From Pelargonium nanum (Eukaryota > Streptophyta > Magnoliopsida > Geraniales > Geraniaceae): a stretch of DNA of 38,224 bases. Of the stretch, positions 30,780 through 38,224 are shown one piece after another. The notes under the pieces were generated by a model. It was not told the origin of the DNA. It was given only the letters and a program-made list of their open reading frames with translations, and did no database searches. The stretch lies in NCBI GenBank assembly GCA_036897485.1, contig JAYMTF010000371.1, positions 1-38,224 of the forward strand, read 5' to 3'. The translations under genes and the position numbers were made by a program. Each line of letters opens with the position of its first letter. The first letter of the stretch is position 1.

Positions 30780-31718
30780 AATCGGATTGTGGAAATTTGT
30801 GTATTTTTTTAAATTTTATTTTATAGGTTTTTGTGTGTTCAAATTCGTATTGTATCGTATTGTCATTTAGGTTTTGGATTTTCTGGTTCTGGTGTAGTAT
30901 GTATAATTGTGTGCTTGATTTAGGGTTCTTAATTATGCTTAGAAATTAGAATCAGCCTTGATGTTTATAGTTCATTTATGCTATATTTGCACAATCTGTT
31001 CTAGGGTTTTTGTTATATTGATAGATTCTTCATAGTTTTGTTGTAGCGAGTTTCAAGCTTTGAAGATGCAAATGAGGGCAATCATTGCCAAGAGTTCATC
31101 AGATTTTGAAATATTGTGGGGATTTTTAGGTTATTGGGTGTTCAAATTCTGGTTTTGCATTTTAGATTTTGGATTTTCTGGCCATGTTGTCGTGTCTGTG
31201 TGTATATATGTGTATCTATGTGTTTCGTCTAGGGTTCTTAATTTTGCTCAGAAATTAGAATCGGCATTAAGATATTTTATCTTTTGAATTTTCTTTGGCT
31301 GTGCTTTCAGTTTTCAATTAATTTAGAATTATGTATCAACTTTTGAGCTTGGAAGATGTGAACGAGGGCTATCGATGCTGAAGTTCACTATTTTGTGAAA
31401 ATTTGTGGAGATTTTAGGTTTTGGGTGTTCAAATTCTGTGTTTCCTTGTAGGTATTGGATTTTATGGTTCTGTTGTAGCATGTGTTTGCTTGATTTAGGC
31501 TTCTTATTTTTATATGGAAATTAGAATCAGATTTGAGATATGCTAGCTCGTAATTTCTTCAACATGTGGATATGTCATATGTGAAGGTTATTAGTTGAAG
31601 GATTATACTTTTTTTTCCAATCTGTTCTAGCTTTTTGGGGTTTTTGTTATAGTTACAAATTGTTCTTGGGTTTGAATTTTCTTTGACCGTGCTTTCAGAT
31701 TTCAATTAATTCAGAATT
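30780..31718. repeat. Tandem copies of the helicase first-exon region
   Basis: Units of about 280-390 bp precede the true first coding exon. Shared blocks in order are an exon-like piece, GGTTNTGGGTGTTCAAATTC, TTGGATTTTNTGGTTCTG and AAATTAGAATCRGMNTT. Exon-like pieces lie at 31048 (GAGTTTCAAGCTTTGAAGAT) and 31331 (ATGTATCAACTTTTGAGCTT), against the true exon at 31719 (ATGTATCAAGTTTCAAGCCT). The copy at 31331 hits a stop after 16 codons. The first unit (from about 30780) lacks a clear exon piece. Confidence 0.85.
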
Positions 31719-33677
31719 ATGTATCAAGTTTCAAGCCTTGAAGATGTAAACAATGGCGACCAATGCAAAAGTTCAGCAGAAGTATTGGATGGCGATGGTC
31801 ACAGTGGTAAGTGAACAAGAATTCCTGAAGTCAATTTGTTTTGAAGTTTTCGGTTATTGAAATGTACCTGTCTTACAATGGAATTCACTATGTGTTGCAC
31901 CAAGCTGCAACCGCCAATCCCGGATAATTCATGTTGCTTAGTTATGAGTTATGATTCATATACATATCAGTCGCGATTAACTTGCCTCTTTGTCGCCTAC
32001 ACATATGGAGTTTTCATTTTGTACTGTTTTGGTCTCTTATCGGTTATATGATATAGATAGCTGCATTTTTAGACTTAGGCAGGTAGTGATCGGAATTCTT
32101 GATCTATGTATTTGCTTTGATTCTCCGATGCAGGGAATGATGTGAAGGAGAGGTGTACGGATCAGAGAGAGGCTTCACTTGGGGAGCCTAAATGTGTTAT
32201 ATGCGGCCGCTATGGTGAGTATATATGTGATGAGACAGATGATGATATTTGCAGTTTGGAATGTAAACAAACTCTCCTATGCAGGGTCAGCAAAACCCAA
32301 CAGCCAGTTCGGCCGCCCCCTAAAAAATTACCCGCGAGTGACGAGTGCATTTATGTTAGAGATGGTGACGGTGAATCAGGATCTCATTCTTTAACTAGTG
32401 ATCAAACTGAAATGCTGAGAAAGAAACTTGAAATCCATGTAAAGGGAGACTCGACAATTGCACCCGTTTTGTCCTTCTCTTTTTGTAATCTTCCGGAAAA
32501 GCTCCTCCAGAATATAGAAGCTGCAGGATATGAAATGCCAACACCTGTCCAAATGCAAGCAATACCCGCTGCTTTGTCCGGCAAAAACTTGCTTGTTTCA
32601 GCTGATACGGGCTCGGGGAAAACTGCTTCCTTTCTGGTTCCTATTGTTTCTCGGTGTGCAAGTTTCCGCCTTCAACACTTTCGAAACCCGAAAAAGCCAT
32701 TAGCGATGGTTTTAACACCGACTAGAGAGCTCTGTATACAGGTCGAGGAACAAGCCAAGTTGCTCGGAAAAGGTTTGCCTTTCAAAACTGCGCTTGTGGT
32801 TGGTGGGGATGCCATGGCCGGACAAGTCCACCGCATTCAGCAAGGTATAGAACTTATCGTGGCAACTCCAGGCAGGCTCATCGATCTTTTAACAAAGCAC
32901 GAAATTGAACTTGACGATGTTTCGATGTTTATTCTCGATGAGGTGGACTGCATGCTCCAGAGGGGCTTTCGGGATCAGGTGATGCAGATTTTCCGAGCTC
33001 TCTCACAACCTCAAGTTTTGATGTATTCCGCCACAATCTCACCAGAGGTCGAGAAGATGGCAAGCTCTTTGACAAAGGACGTTGTTGTCATATCTGTCGG
33101 GAAGCCAAACAGACCAAACAAGTCTGTGAAGCAGATCGTTATCTGGGTTGATTCTAAGCAGAAAAAGCAAAAGCTCTTTGACGTATTGACGAGCAAGCAA
33201 CACTTTTTGCCTCCGGCTTTAGTATACGTTGGGTCAAGGCTTGGAGCCGATCTCCTATCCAACGCAATATCTGTCACCACCGGGTTAAAGGCTCTATCCA
33301 TTCACGGGGAGAAGCCAATGAAGGAGAGGAGAGAGATAATGAGGTCATTTTTGGTTGGAGAGGTTCCCGTGATTGTGTCCACCGGGGTTTTGGGCCGTGG
33401 AGTTGATTTATTGAGTGTGAAACAGGTCATAGTGTTTGACATGCCGAATTCTATGAAGGAGTATGTCCATCAGATCGGTAGGGCATCGAGAATGGGAGAG
33501 GAGGGTACAGCAATTGTGTTTGTGAACGAGGAGAATAAGAATCTGTTTCCCGAATTGATTTCGGATTTAAAATCTTCCGGAGCAGCCGTCCCTAGGGAGC
33601 TTGCTAATTCACGATATGCACTGAATTCTTCTTCCTCTGGTGGAAAGGGCGGGAAAAAGAGGAAGCTCGGTCGCTGA
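31719..33677 (+). CDS. RH41: DEAD-box ATP-dependent RNA helicase, RH41/DDX59 type with HIT-like zinc finger
   Basis: Two coding exons, 31719-31806 and 32134-33677, give 543 residues. The start ATG (MYQVSSLEDVNNGDQC) is the first in frame; the acceptor is GATGCAG|GG. A Cys-rich finger lies at about 50-73 (C50, C53, C61, C69, C73), as in the HIT-type finger of RH41/DDX59. The helicase core follows: aromatic and Q-motif region FSFCNLPEKLLQ to MPTPVQMQAIP (144-174), Walker A ADTGSGKT (186-193), PTRELC (225-230), ATPGR (273-277), DEVD (298-301) in place of DEAD, SAT (328-330), and motif VI HQIGRASR (475-482). The C-terminus is basic (GGKGGKKRKLGR), suggesting nuclear location. It should unwind or remodel RNA using ATP; the target RNA is unknown. 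Confidence 0.95.
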
Positions 33678-34706
33678 AGTTAAAATGCCTCTGTCGTTTG
33701 AACAGCCCTAGTTCAAAGTCTTGATTGCAGTACACGAGAACGTGAACGAGAATGTGACCTATACTCCAAGAAAAGGTGAGAAACCCTAATCTTTTTATGG
33801 GTTCATGTGTTACTAGTCTCTGGAAAGTTATTCTATTTCTAGTTTCTACCATCCAGCTTGAAATGACTTTAGATTCTCTTGATGAAAGTAGAATTCTGGG
33901 TTTTGTCATTGTGCCAATATACATAATCAAGTAGGGTTTTGTTCGATATTTCCCGATAGAAACCTTATTTTTGTCGCATGGTTTGATTACAGAGCTGACA
34001 ATTCAGACCCGAACTGTAGGCGCTCGAAATCCAACCTGCGTTGTTTTGTAGATTTGGGTCACATAAAATAGGTTCGGTCATCGATGTCCGAAAATCTGAT
34101 TTTTTAACTAAGCAACTTTATGTTTGTGGAGTCTCCAATGAAAATGAATATTTGCTTTGTGAATGTGACTTGCATTGCAAGGTAGAATATTTCTATTGAT
34201 TTGGGTAAGTGGGAAATGATTTTTCTAAAGTACTTTAAATAAAGAAACCTCCTTTAAACTACTAAAGAATAAAGAAAAATAATTCAGTTACTATTACAAT
34301 AAATAAATAAATGTAAATAAAATTATTAACTTTCATTTCTTCACCAAAAAGAGTTAATAATTACAGCATATATAGAACCAACCAGACCCCAAAAAATTGG
34401 GTCCACTTGTAAACTTTATTACAAAGCTCAAAAAGAGTAAGCAACAAGAACCATTTTACATACAAAATACCATGATTTCACCAAATCCTATCAGCTAAGC
34501 GGTTTCTATACTTGAGATCTCGTGTTCGAGTAACCTTCTCTAGGACGCAACTAGCACTCAGTTTTTACACTTGACTCGACCTGTTAGGCCTGTGGCTCAC
34601 ACTGCCAGGTATATCAGTATGTAAGAGACCAAACTAGTCGAGTCGTGATAGTTTAAGGACTATTTTGACAATTCTTTTGCGATTACAAATACAACAACAA
34701 AAAGAA
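33678..34706. other. Intergenic, convergent 3' ends of helicase and DUF761 genes
   Basis: Contains the helicase 3'UTR, a fragment of the hAT-like MITE family (about 33985-34110, starting CAGAGCTGACAATTCAGACC) and the 3' region of the minus-strand DUF761 gene. No further gene is supported. Confidence 0.5.
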
Positions 34707-35345
34707 CTAGAAATTGTTTTGAAGCATCTCCTGGTACCTATTGAAGGACTGTTGCTTCTGTAACCTCATTTGTTGATGGAACCTTCTGATGAAAAGATCC
34801 GCCACTTGGTCTATATCGTCCTCTAATTTGAACTCTTCGCCTTCTCGAAGCTTCTTCGAGCTCTTCACCAGCTCGATCACCGACCCGACCGGATCCTCCA
34901 TTTCAACATCCGGGTCATCCACCACAAACCGGGCCGGATCCGGTACATTCTCATGGGCCATGGCACTGTTGGGTTGGTCTTCGTCGTCGGTTTGGAGTTC
35001 AAAATGGGTTAGATCCGGATACTCAAACTCTTCGTGGGTCGGATCAGACATTGGGTCGTCTTTGTCGTCGTTTTGGAGCGGAAGAAGGTTGAGTTCTTCC
35101 GGGTACTCGGACTCTATATGGGTTTGGTCGGGTAAGGATTCGTGGGTCATGGCATTGTTGAATTCGACGGCGTCGTTTTGCGGGTTTTGGCGGTGACTCA
35201 TTAGAGAGTGGAGCTTGTGGTTGAAGGAGGAGCTTCGGAGGAGAAAGGAGAAGATAATGAGACGGGTCTTGAGAGTTTTTGTCTTGGAGGTCAAAACCGT
35301 AATTATCTGCTTCATGAACCTTGATGGTTTCTTCATCATCTTCAT
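34707..35345 (-). CDS. DUF761 (cotton-fibre type) small protein
   Basis: An intronless frame of 212 residues starting MKMMKKPSRFMKQIITVLTS. The first 45 residues are basic and hydrophobic. The middle is acidic with three imperfect repeats of the type PTH-E-EYPD-L-LQ-DD-D-P. The C-terminus (EFKLEDDIDQVADLFIRRFHQQMRLQKQ then YQEMLQ) matches the DUF761 motif of plant proteins in which Asp/Glu-rich sequence leads into an amphipathic FI-RF--QMRLQ helix. The molecular function of the family is unknown to me. A TATA box (35504-35511) lies about 160 bp upstream of the ATG and supports this start. Confidence 0.85.
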   Translation of the reverse strand: MKMMKKPSRFMKQIITVLTSKTKTLKTRLIIFSFLLRSSSFNHKLHSLMSHRQNPQNDAVEFNNAMTHESLPDQTHIESEYPEELNLLPLQNDDKDDPMSDPTHEEFEYPDLTHFELQTDDEDQPNSAMAHENVPDPARFVVDDPDVEMEDPVGSVIELVKSSKKLREGEEFKLEDDIDQVADLFIRRFHQQMRLQKQQSFNRYQEMLQNNF

Positions 35346-35503
35346 AGCTAGAAACTATCTTAGAGACACAACACAAGTACAAGAAGATGGTTTGTGAAGT
35401 GAAATGGCAAAAAGAGAGAGTGGTTTTATTGTAATTAAGAAGTTGTTTGAGGGGTTGTTGTGGGAGTGAAATTGGCATGAAGGGTTATAGGAGAGGTGAG
35501 GTG

Positions 35504-35511
35504 TTTATATA
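35504..35511 (-). promoter_or_regulatory. TATA box of the DUF761 gene
   Basis: TATATAAA on the minus strand, about 160 bp upstream of the ATG at 35345. A GA-rich tract lies immediately upstream in gene direction. Confidence 0.65.
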
Positions 35512-35559
35512 GTGGGAGAGAGAGAGAAGGAGATCAGATGAGTGTGGGTTAAGGAAGAG

Positions 35560-36781
35560 GTAAAGTGAGGAAGGGACACGTGTAGGCTTCCTGTTGGTGG
35601 GTTGTGGGCAACACAACATTCCACAAGATTTGGATCAATATGAGCTCAATGATTTGTGTTTTGGAGATTGGATGTGAAGATGATTTGTTGGATAAATAGA
35701 TAATTCGACACATGTAACATGTCCAAACAATTAAAATTTGAATGGATAAAAAGCGGTTCGGAGTTATTCCGTTCGGTGAAAAGTGATTAGGGGCGACTAA
35801 TTGAAATCGTTGCTGGTCGAGAATAGATCTGTGAGAAAATTTCAATTGTAGATGATTATTGAACGTGTGACTTGGCGTAGCAAAATTTTCTACGTTTCTA
35901 CTCAATCACTAAATGTGATGGACGACAAAAATATCAACAACAAAAAAAATTGTTACTGATTTCGGCCACTAATCACACTAACTTTTGTATTGCATTATAT
36001 AAGTGTTCTTGAGCGTAAGATGTATGCTTAGATTAAATGTTAGCAATCAGTAAGTTGTCAATGAAATAAAATAAGTTCATTTGTCTATATGTAGTTTTTT
36101 TATTGATACAACACGATAAAATAATATTTATATTATAAAATTAAAGAAGCGAATTTATGTATGTACATATTATGTATACACTTTAATGTACGTTACTCGT
36201 GGATAATTATCTTGATGGAATAAATACTAATTGTAGATTTACAATTAGCAGTGAAGTTTTATATATTTATCAATACAAAAACTAACGTATAACAATAGTA
36301 AGTTATATATATTTATTGATAAATTTATGTTGAATAGTGAATACAAATAATTTGAAGAAAAAAATACAAATAATTTGGCAAAGGTTCAATTATTGAATGT
36401 TGCAAAAAAGGAAGAGAGGCATACAATTTCAAATTCAATTTGCAAGTGCACCTTTTCTTTTGTGATATGAAATTACTAAAATGACCTTAGAATGGGCCAA
36501 GTAGATCCAACGGTTGTCTGTATTGAAAGACTCTTTGAATATTTTAGTTGGAGATATTTTGCTTAGTCGAATTGTATTCATTATTTTAATGTGCAGCCAT
36601 ATAGTCTTCTTTGACTATTGTCTTGCTTAATTAAATAAACATCATTTTTGTTTCTAAAAGCTAATCATGATTCATGGAAAAAAATAACTGATTAATTTTT
36701 TTTTGTAAATTTATGTTCTGAAATTGAGATATTAAGAAAATCTAACCTCTTAAAAAATTAAGAGTCTTTCTCATTAATGTT
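35560..36781. other. AT-rich intergenic DNA
   Basis: No gene or recognisable repeat is seen. The stretch is strongly AT-rich from about 36040 to 36400. Confidence 0.5.
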
Positions 36782-36942
36782 TGTTGAAAGTGGGTATTGT
36801 CCCACATCGGATAAATATAAAGTGAAGTGGCTACATATAATGGTGCAAGTGAAACCCTACTAACAAAAGTTGACATTTTAGTATGGGAAGCCTAAACCAT
36901 TATGTTGTAGCCCGTTATTGAAATTTAACATGATATTAGAGC
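36782..36942 (+). mobile_element. Short LTR plus primer-binding site (TRIM-like retrotransposon remnant)
   Basis: A 149-bp segment runs from TGTTGAAAGTGGG (36782) to TTTAACA (36930), with the TG...CA ends of an LTR and the phrase TGTCCCACATCGG common in short plant LTRs. Directly after it, TGATATTAGAGC (36931-36942) matches the initiator-tRNA-Met primer site TGGTATCAGAGC at 10 of 12 positions. No second LTR or coding region follows, so the element is 3'-truncated or too diverged to see. The small LTR suggests a TRIM. Confidence 0.7.
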
Positions 36943-38001
36943 GGGTTTTGATTCAGATCTGGCCCGATAGTGACCCGTTGTTAAAATAAGTTTTTGATTC
37001 TAATTAATTTAATATTAAGATAGTTATTGAAAAAAATAATGAAAAGGAGCTTAAGAGAGAGCAAAACATGTTGTTCTTGCCAAGTTGCCAACAACACAAA
37101 GTTTCCAAGAAAGATTCAAACTCATTAAAAATAAGTTAGGCCAAAAAGCAAAGTATGTACTTGATGAGCAAAACCATGGGAGATTCAAGAAGTTTCAAAA
37201 GCAACGGCTAGTTTTGCTTTTTGTGCAAATTGACAATTTTAAGCACATTTTCTTCACCAACCAACAACAAATATAATTACTATTATTAGTTAAAAAGTTA
37301 GATCAATTGTTTTTAAATAGTTAAAGTACTTCAATCACTTGCAAGAATTCAAGTTATAAGGAACAAAAAAGTAAAAAAATTCACGTTTGTAACGTGAATA
37401 ACAACAAATAGTTGACTATTTTTTCTTTTTAACATTTAAGTTTTTTATAGTCTCTAAAATATAAAATAAAATTTTATAAGCGTAATAGTATAAAAATTTA
37501 TAGTAAATATACAATATTGAAAATGTTACTTTATTTCTTCAAAATAGATGATGAATTGTAGACATTACATATTTAACATTACAACACATTTCTATAGATT
37601 TAAGAGACTTTAATCAATTGAATAAATTTATTTAATAATATGAACTCCTAATTAAGATGTTTGACTTATCATGTAAAATACTATTACTGTGGTTCATAGT
37701 AATATTGGTGTCTTTCATTAGTTTATTTCAACTTATGCATGTGGTTGACTTAATTTAGTCATTCTTATTTTGGTTGATTTAGGAGTCACAAAATAATACT
37801 AAGAATAGAAGAGAGTAATTTAGAGTCAAGTACTATCTTCATTATTAAGTAACACTATATGAGATGAGATCATCAATTCATCCTACATTGCTCATTTAGC
37901 CAATAAAAGGCTGCTTAATTGGAGTTGTTGATCTATTTTTGTGTGTTTGGTATGCAATGGAATTTTGACCTGCTAAAATGGTGACATATTGTTATACAAC
38001 C
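36943..38001. other. AT-rich intergenic DNA after the LTR
   Basis: May include the internal remnant of the retroelement. The 63-codon open frame at 37085-37276 (MPTTQSFQERFKLIKNKLGQ) has no family I recognise. No gene is supported. Confidence 0.4.
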
Positions 38002-38224
38002 TATAAATAAATGTATTTATTACTAATTTCACATTTCTTTTATAGGAAACCAACAACTAAAGAGAGCTTGAACATAAAAGGAGTCACTATAGAGAGGCGG
38101 CGGCTCTAGGGTTTTAAAGCGGCGGCGGCGGCTGCGGCTCTGTTGGGGCGGCGGCTGCGGATCCTTTGGGGGGGCGGCAGCGGCGGCGTTGGTCTCTTGG
38201 TGGACGTTCTCTCTCTAGGAGTGT
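38002..38224 (+). promoter_or_regulatory. Probable start of a transcription unit: TATA box and GC-rich leader
   Basis: TATAAATA at 38002-38009 is followed about 90 bp later by an abrupt GC-rich tract of GGCGGC repeats (about 38093-38195) containing CTAGGGTTTT. Composition differs sharply from the AT-rich DNA before it. No ATG frame is visible before the window ends. It could be the 5'UTR of a host gene or the GC-rich 5' end of a LINE. Confidence 0.4.

Noticed and set aside
35044-35478. 144-codon minus-strand frame overlapping the DUF761 gene
   Set aside because: It is a different frame of the same region; the conserved DUF761 motif and TATA spacing support the 34707-35345 frame.

Overview
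This window is nuclear DNA from a flowering plant, probably a eudicot. It is AT-rich, its genes are split by GT-AG introns, and the proteins are plant types (plastid acetyl-CoA synthetase, xyloglucan endotransglucosylase, F-box-associated, DUF761). The species cannot be named from the sequence. Every splice model below was assembled by eye, and reading phase closes across every junction listed.

Layout. 484-3469 (+): the last eight coding exons of an importin-beta-like (importin-13/transportin-3 type) ARM-repeat receptor, whose 5' part lies outside the window. 4807-4877 (+): tRNA-Gly(GCC), with a decayed tandem copy at 4261-4312. 6416-7726 (+): eRF1, the translation termination factor, with one intron in each UTR. 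9423-15704 (-): plastid-type acetyl-CoA synthetase in 18 exons, 756 aa. 18508-19659 (-): an F-box-associated-domain protein with no F-box. 20340-21630 (-): 60S ribosomal protein L21 in two exons. 22361-22949 (-): a truncated, frameshifted LINE tail with an RNase H domain. 26538-28182 (-): an XTH in four exons, 293 aa. 31719-33677 (+): an RH41/DDX59-type DEAD-box helicase with a HIT-like zinc finger, 543 aa. 34707-35345 (-): a small DUF761 protein. 36782-36942: a short LTR with a primer-binding site. The window ends in a GC-rich stretch that looks like the start of another transcription unit.

The genes are unrelated housekeeping and cell-wall loci, not an operon-like system. The strongest unexpected theme is structural. 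Short segments (about 150-390 bp) have been duplicated in tandem, usually to three copies, at many places. Several arrays include the edge of a real exon: the first coding exon of the helicase, the 3' end of the XTH coding sequence, the donor edge of acetyl-CoA synthetase exon 3, and the tRNA. A second theme is a family of short elements with ends like TAGAGCTGNCAATT, of hAT type. One copy has an 8-bp target-site duplication, and several sit in the introns of eRF1 and the synthetase. The eRF1 gene also carries a 3'UTR intron just downstream of a TAG-C stop, the arrangement expected for NMD-linked autoregulation.
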